Notes under the pieces: generated by a model | The model's input: only the letters and a program-made list of their open reading frames with translations | Told to the model about the DNA's origin: nothing | Databases searched by the model: none | NCBI GenBank assembly: GCA_017448825.1 | Contig: JAFSKR010000068.1 | Coordinates: 62,001 to 126,000 of the forward strand | Reading direction: 5' to 3' | Origin: Bacteroidaceae bacterium | GTDB taxonomy: Bacteria; Bacteroidota; Bacteroidia; Bacteroidales; Bacteroidaceae | DNA length: 64,000 bases | In this document: one piece after another, positions 28,252 to 38,428 of the stretch | How the letters are laid out: every line of letters starts with the position of its first letter | Position numbering within the stretch: position 1 is the stretch's first letter | Translations under genes and position numbers: made by a program

Positions 28252-30123
28252 ATGAATAAGAATAAAATCTATAAATGGTTAACTGGGTCGGTGATGACAG
28301 CAGTGCTTACTGCTGGTATCAGTGCCTGCTCCGACGACCATTTCGACATCTCCTCTGATGCTGCTGGCAAGCAGACACTCTGGCAGAACATTCAGTCAAA
28401 GGAGCAGCTCAGTGAGTATGCTGACATTCTGCAGAGTGTTTATTACTCGCAGACCGAGGAGAAGACCACTCCAGAGACCTATGCCAGCCTCTTCGATGGT
28501 GACCAGACTTTCACTGTTTGGGCACCTGTCAATGGCTCTTTCCGTTATAGCTACTATAAAGACTTGCTCAAGTCTGGTATTCGTGATAGTATCTATAAAG
28601 TGGAGAAAGAACTCATTCGCAATAACATGACGCGCTATAGCCATGTTGTCATGGGGTCTGACTCTGTGAAATTGGATCTCTTCAACAGCAAGGCGGCTTG
28701 GCTCAACAACAAGAATCAGACTATCAAGGGTGTATCCATCACAACTCCGAATGTGGGTGCTTCCAATGGTGTGCTTCACATCACAGCCTCTGCGATGGAA
28801 TATCAGCCCAATCTCTATGAGTACCTCGCTTCTCGTCGTGATCTTGACTCCATCAATGCCTTCATCAAGGGTTTCCAAACCATTGAGTTCAATGAAAATG
28901 CTTCCACACAAGGTCCCACTATTGATGGACAAATCACATGGGTGGATTCTATCACATACGTTTCAAATGACTATACCAGATTGTTCATGGGTGCGTTTCT
29001 TGAACGAGAAGATTCTAACTATGTAATGATTATTCCGACCAATGATACTTGGCGTACAAACATAGAGAAGACAAAAAAGTATTTCAATTTCAAAAGTTCT
29101 TACAAGCAGGATATTTACACGCAGACGGAAGCTGGTGCTGATACCACCATTTCAGGTGTAGAAACCACTTTCACTACTGCTGAAATAGATTCCCTAATAA
29201 ATCTCTTCTCAAAAAACGCTATATCAGGAAACTTGGCATTCAATGCCAATTGGCAGTACGAGCAGATTCCTATTACCAGCATTGCTGATATTCGTGCAGT
29301 CGATGCTCGTCGTGACTCACTTTGTTCCACTGCAGGCACCAAGTTTAAGAAGCTTGGTACACTGAATGCCACGAATAAGAATGAAGTGGTTGAAGTGGAT
29401 GATTTCGCGGCCATGTTTGGTAATGCCGATCCTGTTGAGGTAAGCAATGGCTATGCTTATGTTGTAGATGAATTTAAGCTCCCAACGACAGTCTATGCTC
29501 CTAATATGGATCTCATTCCATATCGCAATTATGAATCTTGTGATAACCAATGTGTTGTTTCCAACGTGAATTGGGAGTATCAGACAAGTGTTGTTTTGCG
29601 TGATACGGTAACTAATGAAATTATCGCTCAACGCGATAGTACTTATAAGTACACCTACTTCATCATGGGTAATAAGACTTCAACTTCCCATCCTGGAGCA
29701 TTCTTTAAGTTGCCCAATGTGCTTTCTTGCAAATACGATATATATGTAGTTATTGGCTACAACACTGACTATAACTTGCAGAACAAGTTCCGTGCATACA
29801 TATCGTATGATACAGAAGACAAGCGTTTCAACAATGAAGCGTTGAAGAATCCGAATGAAGATGCCCTTGATGCCAAAGGAGAAAGCCTGTTCGAAGGCAA
29901 CTACTTCGTTAACAAGCAGCCAGCCTTGGATGAAAACCTTTGTGTCAATTATACAGATACTATCTGCCTTGCCAAGGACTTCGAGTTCCCTGTTTCTTAC
30001 TATGGTCTTACAAACGCCTACCCAGTCCTTCAGCTCAAGAGCAATTTCACTTCGTCTGAACGTAATTATTACTCTCGTGAAATCTGGGTAAACGCAATCA
30101 TTTTGAAAGCAAAAGAATGGTAA
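28252..30123 (+). CDS. FAS1 (fasciclin) domain lipoprotein, third
   Basis: 623-residue lipoprotein; the signal peptide ends ISACSDDHFD with the lipidation Cys near residue 26. The first FAS1 module (about 40-190) contains QTFTVWAPVNGSF and GVLHITASAMEY. The second (about 190-440) contains YVMIIPTNDTW and ends GYAYVVDEFKLP. The last 180 residues (from about 445) are beta-rich, with tyrosine-rich segments such as KYDIYVVIGYNTDYN. It sits 24 bases upstream of the second SusC gene and therefore probably works with that transporter pair. The function is unknown beyond a predicted surface adhesive or binding role. Confidence 0.83.
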   Translation: MNKNKIYKWLTGSVMTAVLTAGISACSDDHFDISSDAAGKQTLWQNIQSKEQLSEYADILQSVYYSQTEEKTTPETYASLFDGDQTFTVWAPVNGSFRYSYYKDLLKSGIRDSIYKVEKELIRNNMTRYSHVVMGSDSVKLDLFNSKAAWLNNKNQTIKGVSITTPNVGASNGVLHITASAMEYQPNLYEYLASRRDLDSINAFIKGFQTIEFNENASTQGPTIDGQITWVDSITYVSNDYTRLFMGAFLEREDSNYVMIIPTNDTWRTNIEKTKKYFNFKSSYKQDIYTQTEAGADTTISGVETTFTTAEIDSLINLFSKNAISGNLAFNANWQYEQIPITSIADIRAVDARRDSLCSTAGTKFKKLGTLNATNKNEVVEVDDFAAMFGNADPVEVSNGYAYVVDEFKLPTTVYAPNMDLIPYRNYESCDNQCVVSNVNWEYQTSVVLRDTVTNEIIAQRDSTYKYTYFIMGNKTSTSHPGAFFKLPNVLSCKYDIYVVIGYNTDYNLQNKFRAYISYDTEDKRFNNEALKNPNEDALDAKGESLFEGNYFVNKQPALDENLCVNYTDTICLAKDFEFPVSYYGLTNAYPVLQLKSNFTSSERNYYSREIWVNAIILKAKEW

Positions 30124-30147
30124 AAACTCCTAAATAACAACAAAGAC

Positions 30148-33100
30148 ATGAAAAATCAGATTATTCACACAGGCTTACTTCGCCTCGGTATTGGTCTCAT
30201 GATGTTATCAGGAGCTACTACCGTATTTGCGCAAGAAGCCGAAGAAGCACCGGTCAAACCAGCCAGGACTCAAAAGGAAAAGGCACCAGTTTATGAGATG
30301 AAGGAGGTGAGTGGCTACGTTTATGATGCTGCCACGAAAACCCCTCTTGATGGTGCAAAAGTACAGGCATACGGCAACAGCCGTTACTCTGTTATGACGG
30401 GTGAGGATGGCAAATACACGCTTAAGGTGCCCGTCTTCATCAATTCACTCTATGTCACTGTGCCCGAATACAACGACGTGCAGGTCAGCTTCGATGGGTT
30501 GACGGCACCCTCCGTCGGACTTTACAGTGACAAGTTTAATGCTGTTTATTCCGCCACTACAAGTATCACATCCAGTGCCAAGACGGAACTTAACAACACT
30601 TCTGCTATCGTGGTGGACGAAGAGATTGATGCTAAGTTAGCAGGCGATATCTACACCATCAACCGTACAGGATTGAGAGGACAAGGTGTGGCCATGTTTA
30701 TCCGAGGACTCAACTCGCTCAACATCAATGCTCAGCCACTCATCATCCTCGATGGCATGATGATGGATGCACAACTTGACCGTACCAGCATTCACGATGG
30801 GTTCTTCAACAATATTCTTGCAGGCATCGACCCCGAGGACATCGAATCCGTGGAAGTGTTGAAAAATGCCACCTCGCTTTATGGTTCACGAGGCGGCAAT
30901 GGAGTTGTCATCATCAACACCAAGCGTGGTCACTCAATGGCAACAAAAATAAATGCCAGCATCAATGCAGGTTTCGAGTTGTCGCCTTCAGTTACTAAGA
31001 TGATGAATGCCAGCCAGTACCGCAACTTCGTTAGTGACCTCATTGGTACTACGGAATATGGCTCTGAGCACTCCACAGCCAGCACGTCCATTCCCTTCCT
31101 CAACAACAACTCGACGTACTACTGGTATCCTATGTATCACAATAATACTGATTGGTCTGATGGCCTCTATCGTACAGCCGCTACCCAGAACTACAAGGTG
31201 AACGTGCAAGGTGGTGACGATGTAGCCATGTACAACCTCTCATTAGGTTATACCAACTCACAGTCAACTGTTAAAGAGAATGGCTTCGACCGTTTGAACA
31301 TCCGTTTCAACACCGACATCAAGCTTATCAAGAGCCTCTCCACTCAACTTGACCTTTCCTACTCCAAATTCTCCAACAACCTGAGAGACAACGGTTGGGC
31401 AGAGTCATATGCTGCAAGCACCGTTTCTTCCCCCAACGTGCTTGGTCTCATCCAGGCCCCATTCCTCTCAAAGTATGGATACTACACGGGTGAAGACGGA
31501 AAACTGCACCTATCATCAGTCTATGCGGGCAAATATGTTGACGACGATAACTATCCATTCAACTTTGCGTCTGCATACGGAACCAACGCAGCTCTAGCCA
31601 ACCCTTACTGGATTCTCCAGAACGGTGATGGCGACAACAAGAACCGTCAAGAGGTTACCCAGTTCAACCTCAACATCATGCCCAAGTGGGAAATCAATAA
31701 GCATCTCAATTTGACCAACCGCTTCTCATATCAACTTAATCGTTCCAACGAGAAGTATTATTTGCCAGAGGCTGGTATTCCCATCTTCAACTATGAAGGT
31801 TATGGTGATGTGACCTCTGTGGTCAAGTCGCTTTTCTCCAAGGAGACCTCTATTTATGAAGACTTCCGTATCAATTGGTCTGCCAACTATGGTATGCATG
31901 ATGTAATGGCTTTTGGTGGACTTCGCTTCACCAGCAACAGTTTCTCTGATTCCTACATGCGTTCTTACAATACAGGCAACGACAAGATGCCCAATATGTC
32001 CAACTCCAACGATTTCCGTTCTGTTGAGGGTAATCAAGATTCATGGAACAATCTCGCGTACTATGTACAGGGACGTTGGACAGTTAAGAACACATATATT
32101 CTTGAAGGGACGCTCTCTGCCGAAACCTCATCGCGCTTTGGCAAAAAGGCAGAAGAAGGCATTAAGCTCTTTGGTGTGAAGTGGGGTATCTTCCCAAGCA
32201 TTCAGGCAGGTTGGGTTATCTCCAACGAACCTTGGATGCAAAAGGTTCATGCCATCAATTATCTCAAATTGACAGCTGGTTACGATGAGTCAGGTAACGA
32301 CAACATCGATTATGCCGCTTCACGCACTTACTTCAAGTCCTATACCTTCCTAAAGACAGCCACAGCCCTGCAACTCGCAAACATTGAGAATCCCGCCATT
32401 CAGTGGGAGACCACTCGTCGTTGGAACATTGCGCTTAACGGTTCGTTCTTTAACAACCGCATACAGGCAGGAGCTGACTTCTACATCTCTAACACTGACA
32501 ATCTTGTCACCTACAAGACTATCAATTATCTGTCAGGTCTTGCTGGCTACCTGTGCAATGGTGGTTCACTCCGCAACATCGGTGTTGATGTGAAAGCCAA
32601 CGCCATCCTCATCAACAGCAAGGACTTCAAGTGGCAACTCGGCGCAACGATGGGACACTATAAGAACAAACTCACCTCGTTGCCTGAAGACAACTACACC
32701 CAGAAAATTTACGGTGCTGAGGTGATCACCGCTGTGGGCAATCCCGTAGGTCTCTTCTATGGTTACAAGACTGCTGGTGTCTTCTCCACCGATGCAGAGG
32801 CTTCATCAGCCACCACTGCTACGGCCGACGGTTATCTGAAGTATCCCACAGGCATCACAAAGAATCCATATCGTAATTTCTCTGCAGGCGATGTCCACTT
32901 TGTTGACCAAGATGGAAATGGCATTATTGATGAAAACGATAGGACTGTCATTGGTGACCCCAACCCCAGCATCTTTGGAAACTTCTACACGAATCTTTCT
33001 TACAAGAAATGGAGCCTTGACATCAGTTTCAAGTACTCCGTTGGTGGCGATATATACAATTACCAGCGTAGCCAACTCGAATCGCTCAACACGTTCTACA

Positions 33101-33462
33101 ACCAATCGACTGCAGCAGTTAACCGTTGGACTTACGACGGTGACAATGCCCAGTTGCCACGTGTCATGTCAGAGGACTCTGAAAGTTGGGTGGACAACGA
33201 ACGTTTCTCTGACCGTTGGATAGAAAATGGCTCTTACCTCAAACTCAAGAAGGTACGTCTTTCTTATGAGTTGCCCATCAATGCGTCATGGATTCAGGGA
33301 CTTACTATCTGGGCTGAGGCTAACAACCTCGTCACTCTTACTAAATATACAGGTAAGGATCCAGAGTTCTCTTGTGGCAATGGCGTGCTCTATCAGGGCA
33401 TCGATGCAGGTTTGCTTCCAAGCAATCGCTCATTTAACCTTGGTCTTAAAATCAATTTGTAA
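30148..33462 (+). CDS. SusC/RagA-family TonB-linked outer-membrane receptor 2
   Basis: 1104-residue TonB-dependent barrel, clearly divergent from the first SusC in this operon. The signal peptide ends FAQ (about residue 28). A short Glu/Pro/Lys-rich spacer follows (about 30-50), then a carboxypeptidase-regulatory-like domain (VSGYVYDAATKTPLDGAKV, about 53-72). The plug carries GLRGQGVAMFIRGLNSLN, PLIILDGMMMDAQ and SLYGSRGGNGVVIINTKRG (about 250-268). The barrel ends LGLKINL, so it lacks the usual final Phe. SusD-2 starts 12 bases after the stop. Together they form the second importer of the locus; the substrate is unknown. Confidence 0.94.
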   Translation: MKNQIIHTGLLRLGIGLMMLSGATTVFAQEAEEAPVKPARTQKEKAPVYEMKEVSGYVYDAATKTPLDGAKVQAYGNSRYSVMTGEDGKYTLKVPVFINSLYVTVPEYNDVQVSFDGLTAPSVGLYSDKFNAVYSATTSITSSAKTELNNTSAIVVDEEIDAKLAGDIYTINRTGLRGQGVAMFIRGLNSLNINAQPLIILDGMMMDAQLDRTSIHDGFFNNILAGIDPEDIESVEVLKNATSLYGSRGGNGVVIINTKRGHSMATKINASINAGFELSPSVTKMMNASQYRNFVSDLIGTTEYGSEHSTASTSIPFLNNNSTYYWYPMYHNNTDWSDGLYRTAATQNYKVNVQGGDDVAMYNLSLGYTNSQSTVKENGFDRLNIRFNTDIKLIKSLSTQLDLSYSKFSNNLRDNGWAESYAASTVSSPNVLGLIQAPFLSKYGYYTGEDGKLHLSSVYAGKYVDDDNYPFNFASAYGTNAALANPYWILQNGDGDNKNRQEVTQFNLNIMPKWEINKHLNLTNRFSYQLNRSNEKYYLPEAGIPIFNYEGYGDVTSVVKSLFSKETSIYEDFRINWSANYGMHDVMAFGGLRFTSNSFSDSYMRSYNTGNDKMPNMSNSNDFRSVEGNQDSWNNLAYYVQGRWTVKNTYILEGTLSAETSSRFGKKAEEGIKLFGVKWGIFPSIQAGWVISNEPWMQKVHAINYLKLTAGYDESGNDNIDYAASRTYFKSYTFLKTATALQLANIENPAIQWETTRRWNIALNGSFFNNRIQAGADFYISNTDNLVTYKTINYLSGLAGYLCNGGSLRNIGVDVKANAILINSKDFKWQLGATMGHYKNKLTSLPEDNYTQKIYGAEVITAVGNPVGLFYGYKTAGVFSTDAEASSATTATADGYLKYPTGITKNPYRNFSAGDVHFVDQDGNGIIDENDRTVIGDPNPSIFGNFYTNLSYKKWSLDISFKYSVGGDIYNYQRSQLESLNTFYNQSTAAVNRWTYDGDNAQLPRVMSEDSESWVDNERFSDRWIENGSYLKLKKVRLSYELPINASWIQGLTIWAEANNLVTLTKYTGKDPEFSCGNGVLYQGIDAGLLPSNRSFNLGLKINL

Positions 33463-33474
33463 TACGTAACAATC

Positions 33475-35613
33475 ATGAAGAATATATTCAAACATATCGC
33501 CATTGCGTCAGTTGTTGCCACAGGACTGGTGGCAACCTCCTGCGAGGACATGATGACCATCGACACTGGTGACAAGGCATACACGAATGCACAAGACACC
33601 CTCTATTCCTACCTTGGCATTATGCGTGCCATGCAGGATGTGGCAGAGCGTCAGGTTATTCTTGGCGAAATTCGTGGTGACCTTGTGGTCTCTACTGACT
33701 ACACCACTGATACGCTTTATGCTATTTCTAATTTTGATAATCCAAAGGATCAGTCATGTTCCATGTTGCAAGTGTCCGACTACTACAATGTCATCAACAA
33801 CTGCAATTTCTACATTCACAACGCCGATACTGCGGCTGTGAAGTCTAACATCAAGTATATGGTGCCAGAGTATGCGCAGGTCAAGGCCATTCGTGCATGG
33901 GCATACCTCCAGCTCGTCAAGAACTATAAGGAAGTGCCCTATATCACAGAACCTATCAGCAACCTCGGTGTTATAGATAACTTCGATTATGCTAACAATC
34001 TTGTCAACAAAGACAATTTGGTGGACAAACTTATCGAAGACGGGCTGCTCGATTTTGTTGAGACCGATTATCCGCAGTACGGTTCTGCATCCGACCCTCA
34101 AGGACGTTGGGAGAATGGCTATACTGATATAGCAGCTCGGCTGATGATGATTCCCATTCGCGTTGTGCTTGGCGACCTCTACCTCTTGCGTGGAGCCTCC
34201 ACCAGCGACTATGAGAAAGCTGCACAATACTATTTTGATTATTTGAAGAATGAGACGACACCGCTCTATCAACAATTCTGTGGTGTGTTAGAACTTCGTA
34301 CGGGCAATCGTAACTACATTAATTTCAATGGCTGGGGCACATGGGCTGCCACCTATAATTATTCGGCATCGACAAATGAAGTGATATCACTTATTCCAAG
34401 TTCTGCCAATGCAGGTCTTGGCAAGATGCTGACCCGTGTGGCAGACATCTACGGATATACCCCCACGTCCTCACAGTCTTCCGATGTCAACACCTCCACG
34501 GATGATGACGGAAACACCAGCAATTCTACCGATGCCAACGGCAACGAGACCTATTCCTCCTCTGGTGCCATTACTGTTACCCGTAACTATCGCCGTCAAT
34601 ATGGTCCTTCCAATGCATTCCAAGACGTGGTCAACCAACAGACCTATGTCAGCTACACTGGGCTTAGCACCAATTTGTCGGTCTCCTACGTCGAGAACTG
34701 CGATGCCCGCTATGGATTATCTGTTGAGGACTATTCTTATGAGGGTGAGGGCTATCCTCTCTGTTGTAAGGCTGCCTCTGGTTCCTCTTTCTACTATACC
34801 ATTCCCACCTATCGCAAGACTCTCATTTGGCTCCGCATGGCTGAAGCCATCAACCGTGCTGGCTATCCAGAATTTGCCTTTGCCATTCTCAAGGATGGTA
34901 TCAACCAATACACCCTCCCCGAGGTGGTGGAGCGCTACGACCTCGAGGCACGTCTTGATGCCAATGGCGACTCTATCCCCGTATGGAACAGCGATTCCAC
35001 CAAAATCCTGCGTTACGAGATGGACACTATTTATTATAAGGAACTCGACTACGGTACCTATGGAGCCATGTACTACGTGACCGACTCTGCCCGTCTGGCC
35101 AAGTTCAATACCTTCCTGAACTTCAAAGACGAAATATGGAATGCAACTTATGGCATCCATGCTAAGGGTGCAGGTTGTGCACAGTACATCACAGGAAACA
35201 GAGCCTCGTTTTGGTCATCAGCCGATCAAGGTGCTGTTACTACCAGCATTGGTGGCTATCGTGACTCCATTTACTACGACTACTCCAAACTGTTGCTCAA
35301 ACAAGGTATCGTTCTTGGTACAGCTTCGCAAGAGGATGTCATCAATGCTGTCGAGAACATCATCGTCGATGAGTTGGCACTTGAGACGGCCTTTGAAGGC
35401 AACCGCTTTACCGACCTTGTCCGCATCGCTGAGCACAAGACCGCCTCTGGCTACGATGGCATCGAGTGGCTCGCCCAGAAGATTGCCAACCGAGGCACCA
35501 AGGCAGCCACCAACACCGCTGCTGCCGTTGATGGCTACGATGCCGACATATATTCAAAGCTGAAGAACACAGCCAACTGGTACTTTGCTCTTCCTGCTTG
35601 GACGACCAAGTGA
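33475..35613 (+). CDS. SusD/RagB-family surface lipoprotein 2
   Basis: 712-residue lipoprotein partner of SusC-2. The signal peptide ends ATSCEDM (lipidation Cys near residue 23). SusD landmarks are QVKAIRAWAYLQLVKNYKEVPYIT (about 138-161), LIWLRMAEAINRAGYPEFA and, near the C-terminus, ELALETAFEGNRFTDLVRIAEH. An insertion at about residues 329-364 is almost entirely Ser/Thr/Asn/Asp with DDDGN and DANGN elements; this is not usual in SusD and may be a flexible or metal-binding loop. It is the last gene of the operon, with a strong terminator 53 bases downstream. Confidence 0.93.
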   Translation: MKNIFKHIAIASVVATGLVATSCEDMMTIDTGDKAYTNAQDTLYSYLGIMRAMQDVAERQVILGEIRGDLVVSTDYTTDTLYAISNFDNPKDQSCSMLQVSDYYNVINNCNFYIHNADTAAVKSNIKYMVPEYAQVKAIRAWAYLQLVKNYKEVPYITEPISNLGVIDNFDYANNLVNKDNLVDKLIEDGLLDFVETDYPQYGSASDPQGRWENGYTDIAARLMMIPIRVVLGDLYLLRGASTSDYEKAAQYYFDYLKNETTPLYQQFCGVLELRTGNRNYINFNGWGTWAATYNYSASTNEVISLIPSSANAGLGKMLTRVADIYGYTPTSSQSSDVNTSTDDDGNTSNSTDANGNETYSSSGAITVTRNYRRQYGPSNAFQDVVNQQTYVSYTGLSTNLSVSYVENCDARYGLSVEDYSYEGEGYPLCCKAASGSSFYYTIPTYRKTLIWLRMAEAINRAGYPEFAFAILKDGINQYTLPEVVERYDLEARLDANGDSIPVWNSDSTKILRYEMDTIYYKELDYGTYGAMYYVTDSARLAKFNTFLNFKDEIWNATYGIHAKGAGCAQYITGNRASFWSSADQGAVTTSIGGYRDSIYYDYSKLLLKQGIVLGTASQEDVINAVENIIVDELALETAFEGNRFTDLVRIAEHKTASGYDGIEWLAQKIANRGTKAATNTAAAVDGYDADIYSKLKNTANWYFALPAWTTK

Positions 35614-35665
35614 GAGCATTGACAGTGCTTTTCCATTGTAAGCTTCATGCTTGCAAGGATACGCT

Positions 35666-35710
35666 AAGAACCTCCGAAGTCTATATGGGACTCTCGGAGG
35701 TTCTTTTTTT
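35666..35710 (+). terminator. Strong rho-independent terminator of the FAS1-SusC/D operon
   Basis: A perfect 12-base stem AAGAACCTCCGA/TCGGAGGTTCTT (35666-35677 and 35694-35705), extended by an inner AGTC/GACT pairing, runs into a T tract to 35710. It marks the end of an approximately 18-kb transcript. Confidence 0.92.
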
Positions 35711-35749
35711 GTTTTTCGGTGATGTGGCTCCCCGTTTGCGGGTTGTTGC

Positions 35750-36967
35750 CTACCGCTGATAGCAGAAATAGTGTTTGCGGACTTTCTTGGCAGCGAGGGT
35801 GGTGTTGAGCATATCGCTGGCTTCGGTGATGTTCCGGGTGGTGCCATCGTTGAAGCGGATTTCGATTTGGTCGTCATCGAGGCTGTACATATCTTTCCCC
35901 ACTTCAATGTCGGCAATCAAATCGTTGGCATCTTCGATCGAGATACCGAAACGTTGGGAAAGTTCTTCCTGTTTTTTTGTTCTGTGCTCTTTGGAAAATG
36001 GCTCATCGCTTATTTCAACCTTGAAGATGTTGCGGTTGATGAAGTCGCGGCTAAGCAGGGAAAGGATGGGGTCCGAGTGGTTGCACCACACTTTCATGGC
36101 CGACCAGATGTCGTTGTCGTCCAGCTGGAGGTAGTGTTGCAAGCAAGTTGGATGGTTGAAGAATGTCTCTCTGTCAATGTCGCCAGAGAGGAAGAATTGT
36201 AGGGATGGGGAGGCGAACAGTTCTGTGCCTTGATGGACGAGTTGCTTGGCGCGATGGAGGGCGTTTATCATCACGTGTTCGGCTGCCACGGAGGTCTTGT
36301 GCAGATAGACCTGCCAGTACATGAGTCGTCGGCTCACCAAGTAGTTTTCGATGGAGTAGATGCCTTTCTTATCGACTACGAGCTGGTCGTCCACCACGTC
36401 GAGCATATCGATGATGCGTGAGGAACCGATGTTTGCCTCGTTCACGCCCGTGAAGAAGGCGTCACGCTTGAGGTAGTCAAGGCGATCCATGTCAAGCTGT
36501 GAGGAGATGAGCTGATGGAGGAATCGCTTGGGGTATTCGTCCTTGAATATCTTGATGGCGAGGGAGAGTTGTCCGCGTAGTTCCTCGTTCATCCGCTCCA
36601 TCACCATGAGGGAGATGTCTTCATGGCTGACACCGCTGATGAGGGTGTGTTCCAGCACGTGGCTGAAGGGGCCATGACCGATGTCGTGCAGGAGGATGGC
36701 TGCCTGCACTGCCTCGGCTTCGCTGTCGAAGATGAACTGTCCCTTCAGCTGAAGCGACTGGATAGCTTTGCCCATCAGGTGGAAGGCACCGAGGGAATGC
36801 TGAAAGCGGGTATGCTGTGCACCTGGATAGACGATATTGGCACCGCCCAACTGCTTGATGCGGCTGAGGCGATAGAAGGCAGGATGGCGTACGATGTCGA
36901 GCAATAATCCTCGCGGTACACGGATGAAGCCGAAGACGGGGTCGTTGATGATTTTAGCGTCTTGCAT
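35750..36967 (-). CDS. HD-domain phosphohydrolase
   Basis: Soluble HD-superfamily phosphohydrolase of the COG1078/dGTPase-like group. Metal-binding residues are visible in QHTRFQHSLG (about residues 49-58) and LLHDIGHGPFSHVLEH (about 86-101), with SSQLDMDRLDYLKRD near 160. The 405 residues are family-typical. The ATG at 36967 (MQDAKIIND) is chosen because the open frame's N-terminal extension overlaps the pyrF 3' end; the true start lies one base after the pyrF stop. Adjacency suggests co-transcription with pyrF. The physiological nucleotide substrate cannot be told from sequence. Confidence 0.88.
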   Translation of the reverse strand: MQDAKIINDPVFGFIRVPRGLLLDIVRHPAFYRLSRIKQLGGANIVYPGAQHTRFQHSLGAFHLMGKAIQSLQLKGQFIFDSEAEAVQAAILLHDIGHGPFSHVLEHTLISGVSHEDISLMVMERMNEELRGQLSLAIKIFKDEYPKRFLHQLISSQLDMDRLDYLKRDAFFTGVNEANIGSSRIIDMLDVVDDQLVVDKKGIYSIENYLVSRRLMYWQVYLHKTSVAAEHVMINALHRAKQLVHQGTELFASPSLQFFLSGDIDRETFFNHPTCLQHYLQLDDNDIWSAMKVWCNHSDPILSLLSRDFINRNIFKVEISDEPFSKEHRTKKQEELSQRFGISIEDANDLIADIEVGKDMYSLDDDQIEIRFNDGTTRNITEASDMLNTTLAAKKVRKHYFCYQR

Positions 36968-36968
36968 G

Positions 36969-37781
36969 TCAGAGAAGGGTCGCCATTTGTTGTGCCACCT
37001 TCTTTGCTTCTTCACCCGCCACTTCGGCAAACCGCTCTGTCTTGTCGGCATAGATAATGGCGCGTGAAGAGTTGACGATGAGGCCGCAATCCTTGGTCAT
37101 GCCGTACTTGCACACCTCTTCGAGGCTGCCACCTTGTGCGCCGATGCCGGGCACGAGCAGGAAGTGGTCGGGAGCCACCTTGCGGATGTCCTCAAACATC
37201 TTGCCCTGTGTGGCACCTACTACATACATCATGTTATCTTTGTTGCCCCATTCTTGGCTCTTTTTCAACACCTTCTCAAAGAGGCGTTCACCCTCGCTGT
37301 CGGTCGTGAGTTGAAAGTCATGGCTACCCTTGTTGGAGGTGAGTGCCAAGAGAATCACCCACTTGCCTTCATACTGGAGGAAAGGGGTCACGCTGTCTTC
37401 GCCCATGTAGGGAGCAACGGTGAGGGCATCAAGGTTCATCTCCTCGAAGAACGTGCGGGCATACATGGCGCTGGTGTTGCCGATGTCGCCACGTTTTGCA
37501 TCGGCTATGATGAAGTGCTGCGGATAGTTCTCGTTGAGGTACGCGATGGTCTTCTCAAACGAAATCCAGCCCTTCACGCCCATGCTCTCATAGAAAGCGA
37601 GGTTGGGCTTGTAAGCCACACAGTAAGGTGCTGTGGCATCGATGATGGCCTTGTTGAAGGCGAAGATGGGGTCTTCCTCCTTCAGCAAATGCTCAGGAAT
37701 CTTCTTGATGTCCGTATCAAGACCCACACACAGGAAGGTCTTCTTCGTGAAAATCTGTTGAATCAGTTCTTCTCTTGTCAT
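36969..37781 (-). CDS. pyrF: Orotidine 5'-phosphate decarboxylase
   Basis: Last step of de novo UMP synthesis (OMP to UMP). The catalytic motif [15 protein letters not shown] is near residues 95-109, and [12 protein letters not shown] near residue 20 is the N-terminal signature of the longer type of Pyr[10 protein letters not shown] marks the phosphate-binding part (about 214-222). The ATG at 37781 gives 270 residues and overlaps the stop of the upstream gene in an ATGA arrangement. The open frame's TTG start 12 bases earlier is less likely. In related genomes pyrF directly follows prfA; here two R-M genes separate them. Confidence 0.95.
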   Translation of the reverse strand: MTREELIQQIFTKKTFLCVGLDTDIKKIPEHLLKEEDPIFAFNKAIIDATAPYCVAYKPNLAFYESMGVKGWISFEKTIAYLNENYPQHFIIADAKRGDIGNTSAMYARTFFEEMNLDALTVAPYMGEDSVTPFLQYEGKWVILLALTSNKGSHDFQLTTDSEGERLFEKVLKKSQEWGNKDNMMYVVGATQGKMFEDIRKVAPDHFLLVPGIGAQGGSLEEVCKYGMTKDCGLIVNSSRAIIYADKTERFAEVAGEEAKKVAQQMATLL

Positions 37782-38425
37782 TTTTGTGTCCAATATTCTT
37801 TAATGTCCTTAAACCATAGTTTTCTTTCGCCTATTTTGTTTATCTCTTCATCGTAGAAAGTGTCGAGGAGGTCACAAAGTTGAAGCATCCATGCTTTTCT
37901 GTTTGGGTTCGCTTCAAATTTTAGCACATTGGCATTGGCAATCTGTATTTGTCCCCATCCGAGCGCCCCAATGGTGAGGCAATCCCACGAAAAGGCTTCG
38001 ATGGGTTTGAAATGGCAGTTGGTGTAGTGGATACTTTTTCTCTTCACTTCGTATTCGACGATAAGGATGCAGAATACGTTGGTGTCGTTTTTGTAGAAGT
38101 TGGCCAGTCTCCGAACGGAAATCAGATTGGGCATGTTGAAGACAGTGTTCAGATTGTGCGTTTTACAATCAACGGTGTAGTACTGTTGGTTGATATCGTA
38201 AAAAGCCATATCTTCCATGGAACGTCGTTCGAACTCGCTCTCAAAAGACTGAAGCATATTCTGTGGAATGCATTGCTGCAACCCGTTTTGTTCTCCGAGA
38301 AATTCCTGCACGGCGTCTCCCACAGCTCTGGGCGAATGCAGGGAACGTTCACTTACAAGGTGCTGGCCTTTCTCGTTCAGCAGTTTGAGGACGGCTATTG
38401 AGGTGTTCTCTAATAGTGAATTCAT
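37778..38425 (-). CDS. Probable type II restriction endonuclease (PD-(D/E)xK)
   Basis: 215-residue protein directly downstream of a DNA methyltransferase. A PD-(D/E)xK-like nuclease site is visible as [21 protein letters not shown], split here as D77, then D86 with K88. The flanking [17 protein letters not shown] also looks enzyme-like. Gene order (methylase, 3-base gap, endonuclease), size and motif argue for a type II endonuclease; the recognition sequence is unknown. Its TGA overlaps the pyrF ATG (37778-37781). Codon use looks more AT-rich than in pyrF and prfA, suggesting acquisition. An R-M accessory protein is the alternative. Confidence 0.7.
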   Translation of the reverse strand: MNSLLENTSIAVLKLLNEKGQHLVSERSLHSPRAVGDAVQEFLGEQNGLQQCIPQNMLQSFESEFERRSMEDMAFYDINQQYYTVDCKTHNLNTVFNMPNLISVRRLANFYKNDTNVFCILIVEYEVKRKSIHYTNCHFKPIEAFSWDCLTIGALGWGQIQIANANVLKFEANPNRKAWMLQLCDLLDTFYDEEINKIGERKLWFKDIKEYWTQK

Positions 38426-38428
38426 ATT

